Counted from the stretch's first letter, positions 1 through 8,900 are shown. The stretch is 64,000 nt of DNA from Sulfitobacter sp. SK011 (GCF_003352065.1 NZ_CP025803.1:620001-684000); one strand, 5' to 3'. The notes: generated from the letters alone by a model not told the origin. A program made the numbers and translations.

Positions 1-633
1 TTCCGAAAGCGCAAGCGCGTTGGCGATGTTCTCGATCACGACGGGAAGGCCGGTGTTGCGGCGCACTTCTTCCCAGAACTGTCCGCCATCGTTTTCCCAG
101 CCAAAATATTCCGATCGGACAATTTCGCTCCGATCTGGCGAGGTTTTGGCGGACAGGGCGACGCCGACACCAACGATCCGGCTGATGTCGATGTCCGTAT
201 CTTTGATCAGGGCGTTCAGTGCATTTGAGTAGAGGCGGGCAGTTTCGGCGGCGTCTTCAAAAGAGCTGTTGTTGACCTCCCTTCGGGCAATCGTCTGCCC
301 GTTCGCATCGCAGATCGACACTTCCGAAAAATAGGCCGAGACAGTTATTCCAGCCGCAAAGACCCCTTGCGGATTAATCCGCAGGCCCTTGCGCGGACGT
401 CCAAGACGGCGTTGCTTGCCGGTGTCTTCGTCGGGCAGATCGAATTCCTCGATGATCTCAGCACCAAGCAAATCCCGCGCGATCCGCGTTGCGGCCATCT
501 CGGAAAAGCCAAAGCGTCGTGCCAATTCGGCGCGGGACACACCCGGTTCTGCCTGTATGCGGCTTAACATAAGGCCCCGGTGTGTGCGGCGGAGACTGGC
601 GGGGGTGGCGCTGGAGGATTCTTTATTAACCAT
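1..633 (-). CDS. ROK-family transcriptional regulator, partial
   Basis: An open frame runs leftward from ATG at 633 to the window edge (211 codons, no stop), so the C-terminal half is missing. The N-terminal region reads as a winged helix-turn-helix (SRAELARRFGFSEMAATRIA). A GRPRKGLRINP turn then leads into the actin-like ROK fold (VFAAGITVSAYFSEVSICD, later VGVGVALSAKTSP). This is the NagC/XylR arrangement: an HTH followed by a sugar-kinase-like sensor domain. It is the last visible gene of the leftward sulfatase operon, 63 bp after the sulfatase stop. A role as repressor of the sulfate-ester or sugar genes is inferred from position. The family call is firm; the ligand is unknown. Confidence 0.85.
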   Translation of the reverse strand, partial: MVNKESSSATPASLRRTHRGLMLSRIQAEPGVSRAELARRFGFSEMAATRIARDLLGAEIIEEFDLPDEDTGKQRRLGRPRKGLRINPQGVFAAGITVSAYFSEVSICDANGQTIARREVNNSSFEDAAETARLYSNALNALIKDTDIDISRIVGVGVALSAKTSPDRSEIVRSEYFGWENDGGQFWEEVRRNTGLPVVIENIANALALSE

Positions 634-696
634 CTGTTAGTTTGTAATTGTGATAAATTGATTCTGTCAATCATTTCTCGCCCACAGGGGCGTATT

Positions 697-2319
697 TCAG
701 GAGTTGCCAACATCGTGCCCGTCTTCTGAAAGGTAGCTTGGCAGTGGCACGCGGCCGGCAATAATCGCGGCCACATCTTCTTGAGAAAGCTCAGGAAAAT
801 GCGCTTCGATCGGTTCCACTTTGGGCAAACGGCGATTGGCCTTGGTCCCGTCCACGCCGCCCGATCCACGTCGCACATAACGCGCCTCGTCGCCAATGCG
901 CGCGACGAAATCCCAGACCTCGGGCGTGCCGGGCGTTGTTTTCAGAAACAGCCTTTCGGCTTGGCTGGTGCGAATCTGTTGGTCGATGTCCTCGGGGTCC
1001 CATCCGTCCAGCAGGATGGATTTCAGCCGCTGCAACGTCTCATCATGGGTCGGATCGTCCGCAAGGGTTTGCAATTCGTCCGGATCCGCCTTGAGATCGA
1101 ACAACAGGTCCGGGTGGTTGTGGGTATAAATCAGCTTGAACCGTCCCTGACGGACCATGCGGTAGGGCACACAAGGCCCGATGCCGTAGTAGTCAGCGAT
1201 CACCAGATCGCGGGTCGCGCCCCCGGTCAAAGCAGGTTCAAGGCTTTCACCATCGCATGGCAAGCTCACCTCGCCGCCCCCGATGCCCACAAGCGTTGGC
1301 AACAGATCAACCAGCGACACACAATCATTGACCCGTCTGGGCGCGTATTTACGGGGTGCGGACACCATCAAAGGCACCCGCGCGGACCATTCATAAAAGC
1401 TTTGTTTGAACCACATGCCGCGCTCGCCCAGCATCTCGCCATGATCCGCGCAGAAGAGGACGACTGTGTTGTCGGCTTGTCCGCTGGCCTTCAAAGCCGC
1501 GAGGATCTCACCGACCTTTTCGTCAATGAACGATATCATGGCGTAATATCCGTGGCGTGCACGACGCAGGTCATCTTCTGTCACCCGGTGCCGGTGTCGC
1601 CCGTGGGCGAAGAACAGCGCGCGGGACGCGTAATCCAGATTGTCGAAGGGCAGGGTGCCGACCTTTGGCAGATCAATGTCATCCGGATCGTAGCGGTCCC
1701 AGTATTTCTGGTCTGCAACGAACGGTGTGTGCGGGCTGGTGAAGGATGCAATCTGAAACCACGGGCCCGCATCTTTACCGCGCCTTGCCAGATCATAGAT
1801 GGTCTGCACCGCAGCGTGCGCGACTTCTTCATCAAAATCTTCCTGCAGGGTGCGTGCGGCGGGTCCGGCATCGACGACACCGTTCAATCCTGTGGCCGAT
1901 GGCACAAAGACCGGTCCGGCCTCCCAATCGGCAACCCAGTCAAAGCCTGAGGGGTACACATCCGTCACCGTGCGCTCTTCAAACCCGTGCAGTTGATCGG
2001 GTCCGATGAAGTGCATCTTTCCTGATAGAACAGTGTGATAGCCCAGATGACGCAGATGGTGCGCCAGTGTTGGTTGGCCGGAGGCCAAGGCGCAGGCGTT
2101 GTCCCAAACCTCTATCGCGGGCGTCAGCCGCCCCGACATCATCGAGGCACGCGAGGGCACGCAAACCGGATGGTTGCAATAGGCATTGTCGAACACCACG
2201 CTGTCGGCTGCCAACCGATCAAGATGCGGCGTCTTGCAGACCGTGTTGCCATAGAACGACAAGGCTTGCGGGGCCAGCTGATCGGCCATGATCATCAGGA
2301 TGTTCGGCTTTTCGCTCAC
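697..2319 (-). CDS. Sulfatase, choline-sulfatase (BetC)-like
   Basis: Type I sulfatase of 540 aa that hydrolyses a sulfate ester, probably in the cytoplasm since no signal peptide is seen. The N-terminus carries the metal-binding NILMIMADQ. The formylglycine site C-x-P-x-R is complete (CVPSRASMMSGR, Cys53, Pro55, Arg57). SGKMHFIGPDQLHGFEER and FCADHGEMLGERG closely match choline sulfatases, and the C-terminal WDFVARIGDEARYVRR resembles their C-terminal domain. The GTG at 2319 is chosen as start because it lies 4 bp past the aldehyde dehydrogenase stop; an upstream in-frame extension would overlap that gene. Cys53 must be oxidised to formylglycine, and a matching maturase lies at 7305-8252. 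Choline-O-sulfate is the family's best-known substrate, but the neighbours do not look like a standard bet operon, so specificity is open. Confidence 0.88.
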   Translation of the reverse strand: MSEKPNILMIMADQLAPQALSFYGNTVCKTPHLDRLAADSVVFDNAYCNHPVCVPSRASMMSGRLTPAIEVWDNACALASGQPTLAHHLRHLGYHTVLSGKMHFIGPDQLHGFEERTVTDVYPSGFDWVADWEAGPVFVPSATGLNGVVDAGPAARTLQEDFDEEVAHAAVQTIYDLARRGKDAGPWFQIASFTSPHTPFVADQKYWDRYDPDDIDLPKVGTLPFDNLDYASRALFFAHGRHRHRVTEDDLRRARHGYYAMISFIDEKVGEILAALKASGQADNTVVLFCADHGEMLGERGMWFKQSFYEWSARVPLMVSAPRKYAPRRVNDCVSLVDLLPTLVGIGGGEVSLPCDGESLEPALTGGATRDLVIADYYGIGPCVPYRMVRQGRFKLIYTHNHPDLLFDLKADPDELQTLADDPTHDETLQRLKSILLDGWDPEDIDQQIRTSQAERLFLKTTPGTPEVWDFVARIGDEARYVRRGSGGVDGTKANRRLPKVEPIEAHFPELSQEDVAAIIAGRVPLPSYLSEDGHDVGNS

Positions 2320-2323
2320 GGCG

Positions 2324-3712
2324 TTACACCTTTGCCCGACGATAGACTGTGTGCTCGGTGGTATAGAACTGGATGGTCGACGGGCCGTTCGATCCGCCGA
2401 CGCCCATGGCACTGTTCTTGACGCCCACAAAAGGCAGGTGGTTTTCTGGAAAGCTGCCCGCGTTCACATGAATCATCCCGCTTTCGCTTTCGGCGACAAA
2501 GCGTTCCACCACGTCTGTGCGTTCCGAGTACAGACAGGACGACAGACCAAAAGCGATATCATTGGCAATGCTCATAGCTTCGTCCACCGTGTCATAAGCG
2601 ATCACCGACAGGACCGGGCCAAAGACCTCGTCGCGAGCAACCTCCATGTCGCGCGTGACGCCGGAAAGAATGGTCGGCGCATAGAAATACCCGCCTGAGG
2701 GTGTGTCGAGCATGTGACCGCCTGCCGCGACTGTCGCGCCCTCGGACCTGGCGCGTGCGACAAAGCCGTCCACATCCTCAAGCTGCTGTGCGCTGGACAG
2801 CGGGCCAATTTTCGCACCCTCTGCCGTGCCGTCCATTGGCTCCATGGTGTTTGCGCGCCGTGTCAGTCCTGCGACGACGTCCGCCTCCAGCGCGCGGTGC
2901 ACGATGACACGGCTGACCGCGGTACACCTCTGGCCACATACCGCGAAGGCCGACGCCATGATCTGATCAAGTGCGGCGTCCAGATCGCTGGCGTCATTCA
3001 CGATAGCGGGGTTCTTGCCGCCAAGTTCAAGCGACACTTCCGCCAGATGTTCCGCCGCCGCGATGGCAACCCGTTTGCCGACGTCGACCGATCCGGTAAA
3101 GCTGACGGCATCGACGCCCTTGTGCTCGGTTAGGGCATGTCCCAAAGCGCCGCCGCCGATCACGGCCTGCACAAGTTTCGCAGGCAGGATCCCGGTGGCG
3201 ATCTCGGCCATCAGGGCGATGGCGCCGGGTGTCAAAGACGCAGGTTTAAGCAAGATTGCGTTGCCGTAAATCAGGCCAGGGATTGCCTTGCGCATCGGTG
3301 TGCTGAACGGGAAGTTCCAGGGATTGATGCCAAGGATCACGCCACGCGGGCGGCGTGTCGAATAGGCGACGGTGCCGGGGATCTGCGACGGAAACACCTC
3401 GCCAATCGGTGCGCTGGCCCGGCCAATACAGGCCCGCGCTTCGCCGATTGCCTTGCCGACCTCGCCCCGCGCCTCGGCCATGGGCTTGCCCATTTCCCGG
3501 GTGATGGACAAGGCGATGTCCTCGGTGCGGGCCTCCAGCGCATCAACGTATCTGGCGACCAGCGCACCGCGCTCCGGTTGTGGTTTCTTTGCCCAGTCAA
3601 CCTGAGCCTGACGCGCTTGGCCAACACAGTCGTCCAGAGCGTCCATGGGCATTTCATTATAACTTGCCACGATCTGGTCCGGGGCGGCGGGGTTGCGGAT
3701 TTCAATGGGCAT
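2324..3712 (-). CDS. NAD(P)-dependent aldehyde dehydrogenase (succinate-/ketoglutarate-semialdehyde type)
   Basis: An ALDH-superfamily enzyme of 462 aa that oxidises an aldehyde to an acid. Visible motifs are the cofactor loop INPWNFPFS, the nucleotide-binding SFTGSVDVGKRVA, the glutamate motif LELGGKNPAIV and the catalytic cysteine in CGQRCTAVSR. The GQRC context and the ending ENHLPFVGVKNS resemble succinic-semialdehyde and alpha-ketoglutaric-semialdehyde dehydrogenases more than classical BetB. The start is placed at ATG 3712, which has AGGACA about 9 nt upstream and overlaps the GMC gene by 11 bp; an in-frame ATG at 3745 would give 11 more residues. It lies between the GMC oxidoreductase and the sulfatase, so it probably takes the aldehyde made by the GMC enzyme. 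The exact substrate is unknown. Confidence 0.88.
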   Translation of the reverse strand: MPIEIRNPAAPDQIVASYNEMPMDALDDCVGQARQAQVDWAKKPQPERGALVARYVDALEARTEDIALSITREMGKPMAEARGEVGKAIGEARACIGRASAPIGEVFPSQIPGTVAYSTRRPRGVILGINPWNFPFSTPMRKAIPGLIYGNAILLKPASLTPGAIALMAEIATGILPAKLVQAVIGGGALGHALTEHKGVDAVSFTGSVDVGKRVAIAAAEHLAEVSLELGGKNPAIVNDASDLDAALDQIMASAFAVCGQRCTAVSRVIVHRALEADVVAGLTRRANTMEPMDGTAEGAKIGPLSSAQQLEDVDGFVARARSEGATVAAGGHMLDTPSGGYFYAPTILSGVTRDMEVARDEVFGPVLSVIAYDTVDEAMSIANDIAFGLSSCLYSERTDVVERFVAESESGMIHVNAGSFPENHLPFVGVKNSAMGVGGSNGPSTIQFYTTEHTVYRRAKV

Positions 3713-5333
3713 GGGTGTTGTCCTGTCTTGCACCTGAGACGGCATCGCGGATCATCGCGGCAGCCTTTTCGGCGATCATGAAAGTGGGGGCGTTTGTGTT
3801 GGCCGACGTGATTTTGGGCATGACCGAGGCATCAACGACGCGCAGCCCCTCAACGCCATTGACCCGCAACTGAGGGTCCACAACAGCGCGCGTATCCGAC
3901 CCCATGCGGCAGGTGCCTACCAGATGATAAACCGTTCCGGCCATCTGACGCACGGCGGCCAGCACCTCGGCGTCGCTTTGATGCTCGGCACCGGGGATCA
4001 CCTCGCGCCGCCAGCGATGGCGAAATTCGGGGCGGTTGTAGAGTGCGCGGACCAGCCTGACACCTTCGACGATGACCTTCTGGTCTTTCTCAGCTGACAG
4101 ATAATTCGTGCAAATGCTCGGATCGGCAAAAGGATCGGTCGTGGTGATTCGGATCGAGCCACGGCTTTCCGGGTGGCACTGCCAGAACGAGGTCGTGAAG
4201 CCGGAAAAACGATGCAGCGGCTTGCCGGGTTTGTCGACGGACAATGGCATGACGAATAGTTGCAGATCGGGGCGACCACCTTCGGCGTACTTTGTGCAGG
4301 CCGCACCCCCAACCTGGCCTGCACCGACGGTCAGTGGTCCGCGCGACTGCAACAGCCACTCCAACCCCATTTTTGCCATGCTGATGGGGTTTCGCATGTG
4401 ATCGTTAAGAGAGGCACCGCGCGCGTCCAGCTCGACAATGGTGCGCATCTGCAGGTGGTCCTGAAGGTTCTCGCCCACCTCAGGCGCGTCGTGGCGCACC
4501 GCGATGCCGTGGTCACGCAGCAGCTCCGCCGGTCCGATCCCGGACAGCTGCAGAAGCTGCGGCGACTGGACGGACCCACCACACAGGATCACTTCGCAAT
4601 CGGCATGAACCTCGTGCGTCTGGCCGTCCTTGATATAGCGGACGCCGGTTGCGCGCGTGCCATCAAAAAGGATCTGGGTAACGTGGGCATGGGTTTCCAG
4701 CGTCAGGTTCGGGCGCTGCAATGCGGGATGCAGAAAGGCCGTCGCCGCGCTGTCGCGCCACTTGCCCCGCAGTGTCAATTGATACGCGCCGACGCCATGC
4801 GCGCTTTCACCGTTAAAGTCGTCGTTCTGCGGCAGACCGTGACCCTTGGCCGCTTGCATCCAGTCCTTGCAGGCGCGGTTGTCGTTGCGTAAGTCCGAGA
4901 TTTGCAAAGGCCCATGTGCGCCGCGCAGTTGCGAGGGCGGGCCGGCATAGGTCTCGACCGCGCGAAAGTGTGGCAGCACATCGTTGAACGACCATCCATC
5001 CGCGCCAAGCGAGGCCCAATCGTCGAAATCCGCGTGTTGTCCACGAATATAGATCAGACCATTGATTGAACTTGACCCGCCGACAACGCGTCCGCGCGGG
5101 CAATCCATTTGTCGCCCCATGATGCCGGGGTCCGGGTCGCCGCGATAAAGGTGCGAGACGCGTTTGTCGTAGATGGATTTGTAGTAGCCAACCGGCAGTT
5201 TCAGCCAGAAACCGCGATCAGCACCACCGCCCTCCAGGACCAGAACGCGCGCTGCGTCGTTTTCAGACAATCGGGCGGCCAATGTCGACCCTGCCGTTCC
5301 CGATCCGACAATGATGTAATCAAAGCCCGCCAC
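3702..5333 (-). CDS. GMC-family FAD-dependent alcohol oxidoreductase
   Basis: A glucose-methanol-choline oxidoreductase of 543 aa that oxidises a primary alcohol to an aldehyde with FAD. The N-terminal dinucleotide fold DYIIVGSGTAGSTLAARL ends in the acidic VLEGGG. GMC signature regions are GRVVGGSSSINGLIYIRG and LCGGSVQSPQLLQLSGIGP. The C-terminal active-site region has His in TVYHLVGTCRMGSD and Asn in ITSANTNAPTFMIAEKAA. Translation probably starts at GTG 5333, preceded by GGGGTGG. It is the first gene of the leftward operon with the aldehyde dehydrogenase and sulfatase, and it diverges from the GntR gene. Choline dehydrogenase (BetA) is the closest named relative that I can suggest, but the alcohol used is not proven. 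Confidence 0.88.
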   Translation of the reverse strand: MAGFDYIIVGSGTAGSTLAARLSENDAARVLVLEGGGADRGFWLKLPVGYYKSIYDKRVSHLYRGDPDPGIMGRQMDCPRGRVVGGSSSINGLIYIRGQHADFDDWASLGADGWSFNDVLPHFRAVETYAGPPSQLRGAHGPLQISDLRNDNRACKDWMQAAKGHGLPQNDDFNGESAHGVGAYQLTLRGKWRDSAATAFLHPALQRPNLTLETHAHVTQILFDGTRATGVRYIKDGQTHEVHADCEVILCGGSVQSPQLLQLSGIGPAELLRDHGIAVRHDAPEVGENLQDHLQMRTIVELDARGASLNDHMRNPISMAKMGLEWLLQSRGPLTVGAGQVGGAACTKYAEGGRPDLQLFVMPLSVDKPGKPLHRFSGFTTSFWQCHPESRGSIRITTTDPFADPSICTNYLSAEKDQKVIVEGVRLVRALYNRPEFRHRWRREVIPGAEHQSDAEVLAAVRQMAGTVYHLVGTCRMGSDTRAVVDPQLRVNGVEGLRVVDASVMPKITSANTNAPTFMIAEKAAAMIRDAVSGARQDNTHAH

Positions 5334-5438
5334 GCATCCACCCCAAAAGTTCTAATAATGGAATTAATTCAAAAGCTCTGGTGATGCAACAAAAAATCTA
5401 TATATAGGACTTTAGAACTAATATGGACGACCGCCGCT
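5334..5438. promoter_or_regulatory. Divergent promoter region with palindromes, candidate GntR operators
   Basis: This AT-rich 105-bp gap separates the leftward GMC-ALDH-sulfatase operon from the rightward GntR-enolase pair. It holds the octamer AGTTCTAA at 5348-5355 and its inverse TTAGAACT at 5412-5419, plus a 10-bp palindrome CTATATATAG at 5398-5407. These could be binding sites for the adjacent GntR regulator, which would then control both directions. None matches a GntR-subfamily consensus closely enough for a firm call. Confidence 0.4.
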
Positions 5439-6167
5439 ATGACAGACACGCTCCGGCAAAGCCGCTCCCCGCTTTACCTTCAGATCGCCGAGATCCTGAG
5501 GCAGGATCTGGATCGGGGCGTTTGGACTGCAGGTGAACTTTTGCCAACAATTTCAGCTCTTTCGGCACAATATTCGGTGGCAAAGATCACTGTGCGGCAA
5601 GCCGTGAAAATCCTTGAGGAAGAGGGCCTGCTGGAATCGCGGCGCGGACGTGGTACAACGGTTCTGCCGCCCCCACCATCGCGGGACAGGTTGCATCTTG
5701 GCACACGCCTCTCAAACCTGGCTGATCTCTATCGCGGTGACAAACCGGCGCTCGACCTTTTGGAAGATCGGGACGCGGATGTGACGGGCGAGCTGGTGAT
5801 CGGCACGGTGTCAGAGCGTGGCTATCACCTGTTGCGGCGCACCCATACGCGCAATGGCGAGACCTATTGTGTCATCTCGATCTACTTCGAAAAGGATGTC
5901 TTTGCCCGCCACGAAGCTGAGTTCAGGACCCAGCTTGCCTTGCCGGTGCTGGTTGATTCAGGCGACATCGATATTGCCCGCGCGCGCCAGTCGCTCACTA
6001 TTGGCAAGTGCGATTATGGCACCGCGGGCCTGTTGGGCCTTGCGGTTGGCGACCCGGTGGTCGAAGTCCGGCGGGTGATCTGCGATGCTCAGGATCAGAT
6101 CATTTACGTCGCCGACGTTACCTATCGCAGTGATTATGTGCGACTGGAAATGGACCTGCTTGCATGA
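5439..6167 (+). CDS. GntR-family regulator, HutC/UTRA subfamily
   Basis: A DNA-binding regulator of 242 aa. The N-terminal winged helix has the GntR pattern (LYLQIAEILRQDLDRGVW, LLPTISALSAQYSVAKITVRQAVKILEEEGLLESRRGRGT). Residues ~95-240 form a UTRA-like effector domain (RTHTRNGETYCVISIYF, VGDPVVEVRRVICDAQDQIIYVADVTYRSDYV). The gene overlaps the enolase-superfamily gene by 4 bp (ATGA), so the two are co-translated. Divergence from the sulfatase operon suggests that it represses or activates that operon in response to a pathway intermediate; this is inference. Effector unknown. Confidence 0.92.
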   Translation: MTDTLRQSRSPLYLQIAEILRQDLDRGVWTAGELLPTISALSAQYSVAKITVRQAVKILEEEGLLESRRGRGTTVLPPPPSRDRLHLGTRLSNLADLYRGDKPALDLLEDRDADVTGELVIGTVSERGYHLLRRTHTRNGETYCVISIYFEKDVFARHEAEFRTQLALPVLVDSGDIDIARARQSLTIGKCDYGTAGLLGLAVGDPVVEVRRVICDAQDQIIYVADVTYRSDYVRLEMDLLA

Positions 6168-7300
6168 TCGAAATTACCCGCATTCAGGCATGGGCCTTCC
6201 GCAGCCCGACGAAAAAGCCCGTCGCCACATCTTTCGGCGTCATGCATGACCGCCCGGCTGTGTTGGTACGTATCGAGGATCGCGATGGTGCTTTTGGCTG
6301 GGGTGAGATCTGGGCCAACTGGCCCGCTGCAGGGGCAGAGCATCGGGTGCGCCTGCTGGAAATGGATGTAGCCCATCTGGTGCTCGGCGTGCCCTTCGCT
6401 TCACCAACCGACTTCTTTCACAAGCTCGACGCACAGACCCGCATCCGCGCCGTCCAATGCGGCGAGGTCGGACCTTTTGCGCAAGTGATCGCCGGGCTGG
6501 ACATCGCGCTTTGGGACATGGCCGCGCGACGCGAAGGGCTGCCGCTGCGCCGTCTGATCCGCAAGGATGCGGCCGACAGCGTTCCAGCCTATGCCAGTGG
6601 CATCCAGATTTCAGCGGCTGATGACCTGATGCCGCGTGCACGCGCTGACGGGCACCAGCGTTTCAAGTTGAAGGTCGGCTTTGACATGGACGCCGACATC
6701 GCCGCAGTGCACAGGGTTGAGGCGGATCTGGCGCAGAATGAACTGATCGCCTGCGACGCCAATCAAGCCTGGTCCCTGCAACAAGCCAAGGAATTTCTTT
6801 CGGGCATTGCGGGCGTACCACTGCATTGGCTTGAGGAACCGCTGCCGGTTTTCAACGATGCCGCAGACTGGCGGACCCTCGCGGATCACGCAACCATCCC
6901 GCTGGCAGGCGGAGAGAACATCATCGGGGAAGCCGACTTTGACAACGCGATTAAGGCAGGCGTTCTGTCTGTGATCCAGCCGGACGTTGCGAAATGGGGC
7001 GGCGTCACCGGCAATCTTGCGGTGGCGCGGAATGCGCTTGCCAACTCTCGCCGCTATTTCCCGCATTTCCTTGGCGCAGGCATCGGAATGGCCGCATCGG
7101 CAGAGCTGCTCGCAGGTGCTGGCGGCGACGGCCTTTTGGAGGTCGACGTTAATGAAAACCCGCTCCGTTCGATGCTCTTTGAGGGCGGTGAGCCTGTGTC
7201 GGACGGCATGTGGCAGTGTTCTGACAGGCCGGGGCTTGGCATTCACGACATCCCCGAGGGGCTGGCGCAGTTCGAGACTCTTTTCGCCGAGATCCGCTAG
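6164..7300 (+). CDS. Enolase-superfamily enzyme, mandelate racemase subgroup
   Basis: A 378-aa TIM-barrel enzyme that abstracts a proton alpha to a carboxylate. The catalytic Lys-x-Lys is present (FKLKVGF, Lys168/Lys170). Metal ligands are readable as Asp198 (ACDANQAW), Glu224 (LEEPLP) and Glu251 (AGGENI). Asp274 (QPDVAKWGG) and His301 (FPHFLGAGIG) fit the Asp-His dyad of the mandelate racemase subgroup. The N-terminal capping domain is complete. Members racemise or dehydrate sugar acids and other hydroxy acids. It is translationally coupled to the GntR gene and its stop lies 4 bp from the convergent maturase gene. Acid-sugar dehydratase is a plausible role beside an ALDH of semialdehyde type, but the substrate cannot be read from the sequence. 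Confidence 0.88.
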   Translation: MIEITRIQAWAFRSPTKKPVATSFGVMHDRPAVLVRIEDRDGAFGWGEIWANWPAAGAEHRVRLLEMDVAHLVLGVPFASPTDFFHKLDAQTRIRAVQCGEVGPFAQVIAGLDIALWDMAARREGLPLRRLIRKDAADSVPAYASGIQISAADDLMPRARADGHQRFKLKVGFDMDADIAAVHRVEADLAQNELIACDANQAWSLQQAKEFLSGIAGVPLHWLEEPLPVFNDAADWRTLADHATIPLAGGENIIGEADFDNAIKAGVLSVIQPDVAKWGGVTGNLAVARNALANSRRYFPHFLGAGIGMAASAELLAGAGGDGLLEVDVNENPLRSMLFEGGEPVSDGMWQCSDRPGLGIHDIPEGLAQFETLFAEIR

Positions 7301-7304
7301 GCGC

Positions 7305-8252
7305 TCAGACCGACCAGACCACGCGGAAGCCGTGATGCGTTGTCGAACTGTCCGGCGATGAGCCCGAGCGTGCGGCGATGCGGTATCGATAGCAATAGCT
7401 GCGGTGACAAAGAAACGATCCGCCCTTTGATAGTTTATACCCCTTCATCCCAGCCAGCCGCGCCTTGACTGAGCGTTTCAGCGACTTGACGCGGTAAGGA
7501 TCCGCGGTCCACTCCCATACATTGCCTGCAAGATTATAGAGCCCCCAGGGGTTTGGCTCAAACGACCGAACAGGTGCCGTTGTGACATACCCATCCGTGG
7601 CGCTGTTCACTTTTGGAAAATCACCCTGCCAGATGTTACAGGGGGTGAACGTGGTGTCATTCGGCTCGTCATCGCCCCAGGGGAACCTGACGTCACCCTG
7701 ACCGGCACGGGCGGCGTGTTCCCATTCTACTTCGGTCGGAAGCCGTCCGCCGACCCAGGCCGCATAGGCGCGGGCATCATGCCACGAGATGTGAACAGCA
7801 GGATGATCCGGCAGACAATCGTCTTCGGTGTTGGGACCGTTTGGGGCGAACCAGCAGGCACCATCGACCCTTCGCCACCATTCAACCTCGCTGACCGCTT
7901 GGGTAGGGCCGACGCTATGGGGGACCTGGCTCCAGAACACGAAAGACCAGCCAAAGCGCTCTGCCTCGGTGATATAGCCGGTATTCTCGACGAAAGCGCG
8001 GAACTCAGTATTGGTGACGGCGGTGACCGCGATGCGGAAGGATTTGACCGCGACCCTGCGCAGCGGTCCTTCTCCGTCGTCCGGGATCTGCGGCGCGCCG
8101 GTGCCGACGATGGCCGATCCGGCTGGGACAACTACGGTCTCTGTACTGCCGTGGCTTCCGCCAGCTTTAAAGTCCAATTGTGGATGCCCGAGCGATCCGC
8201 CCCTCGCCGGTGTGCAGCAGGTCTTTTTCGTTTCTCGTTTGACAGTTGGCAT
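7305..8252 (-). CDS. Formylglycine-generating enzyme (SUMF1-type sulfatase maturase)
   Basis: A 315-aa copper-dependent oxidase that converts the sulfatase active-site cysteine to formylglycine. The C-terminal GGSFLCHRSYCYRYRIAARS carries both redox cysteines in the spacing of aerobic FGEs and is nearly identical to the human and actinobacterial motif. CCTPARGG at the N-terminus, VTNTEFRAFVENTGYITEAE, GGRLPTEVEWEHAARAG and NVWEWTADPY are typical FGE-sulfatase domain segments. The start ATG at 8252 gives the usual family length; an in-frame upstream extension of about 100 codons lacks family features. It is convergent with the enolase gene and close to the only sulfatase in the window, which is its probable client. 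Function is well supported. Confidence 0.93.
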   Translation of the reverse strand: MPTVKRETKKTCCTPARGGSLGHPQLDFKAGGSHGSTETVVVPAGSAIVGTGAPQIPDDGEGPLRRVAVKSFRIAVTAVTNTEFRAFVENTGYITEAERFGWSFVFWSQVPHSVGPTQAVSEVEWWRRVDGACWFAPNGPNTEDDCLPDHPAVHISWHDARAYAAWVGGRLPTEVEWEHAARAGQGDVRFPWGDDEPNDTTFTPCNIWQGDFPKVNSATDGYVTTAPVRSFEPNPWGLYNLAGNVWEWTADPYRVKSLKRSVKARLAGMKGYKLSKGGSFLCHRSYCYRYRIAARSGSSPDSSTTHHGFRVVWSV

Positions 8253-8648
8253 CAACACCCCACGGCAGACTTCTGAAATGAACCTTCGGCTTTCCGCTCC
8301 CAAATCTGGTGAAAGGGAAGGGGCAGTCGTATGGGCAGTAGATAAGAAACAAACGCTGCGCCGAAATTGTATCGGACTGATTTTGATTAAACTACCTGAA
8401 AACATCGAACATGCGTCCGGGTCCCAAGTAACAGATTCGAAGATCCCGAGACAAACAGGTGGCAGAACCAGCGGACCGCCTGCAAAGGCATCAGATACGA
8501 AGTCTAATGACCAAAGATGATTGGCGCGATCTTGGCCCCGCGAAAGTGCCCGTGCCAGTAACATTCCATGATCACGCTACGGCCTCTGTTGTTTCGAAGG
8601 AGGGCATAGGCCTCGCCCAAAGGAATGACCGGCTTTGTCGTGAGAGAC
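8253..8648. other. 396-bp intergenic region, no gene recognised
   Basis: This lies between the maturase gene and the small coiled-coil gene, both leftward, so it should contain a terminator and the maturase promoter. Open stretches exist in several frames but none has a family signature or a convincing ribosome-binding site. I see nothing else in it. Confidence 0.5.
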
Positions 8649-8900
8649 TTAATCAACGATCTTTTCTAACAGCCACTCTGCACGCTCAATTTGTTCGCTA
8701 ACGGTCGCGAGCTTGCTTTCAAGACGGGTCTTTTTCGATGGCTTTTCCGCACTTCCTAGCTCCTCTTGGAGCAGCTTTTGCTTTGCACGAAGCTTTGAAA
8801 TCACTTTCTCCACATGGTTGGGTTTTATCTTGGCCGCTTTTCCCTGTTCCAGACGGTTGAAGTATCTGTCCAGTTTCTCGCCGATTTTCTCGAGTCCCAT
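8649..8900 (-). CDS. Small charged coiled-coil protein, unknown function
   Basis: An 83-aa protein rich in Lys, Glu and Leu with a heptad-like pattern almost throughout (HVEKVISKLRAKQKLLQEEL, LESKLATVSEQIERAEWLLE). No signal peptide, membrane segment or cysteine is present, so it should be a cytosolic helical hairpin or oligomer. It lies 65 bp downstream of the Na/Pi transporter in the same direction and is probably the last gene of the phosphate-transport operon. The family is not recognised. Coding status is supported by the clean amphipathic composition and operon position. Confidence 0.65.
   Translation of the reverse strand: MGLEKIGEKLDRYFNRLEQGKAAKIKPNHVEKVISKLRAKQKLLQEELGSAEKPSKKTRLESKLATVSEQIERAEWLLEKIVD

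Noticed and set aside
781-1950. Long rightward open frame opposite the sulfatase gene
   Set aside because: It is antisense to a gene with clear family motifs, has no recognisable domain and is expected from high-GC codon use.
2324-5333. Naming the ALDH and GMC genes betB and betA
   Set aside because: The GQRC context of the ALDH and the enolase-superfamily neighbour do not fit a standard betaine operon; substrate left open.
8459-8701. 80-codon rightward frame between the maturase and the coiled-coil gene
   Set aside because: Overlaps the end of the coiled-coil gene in antisense and has no ribosome-binding site or family features.
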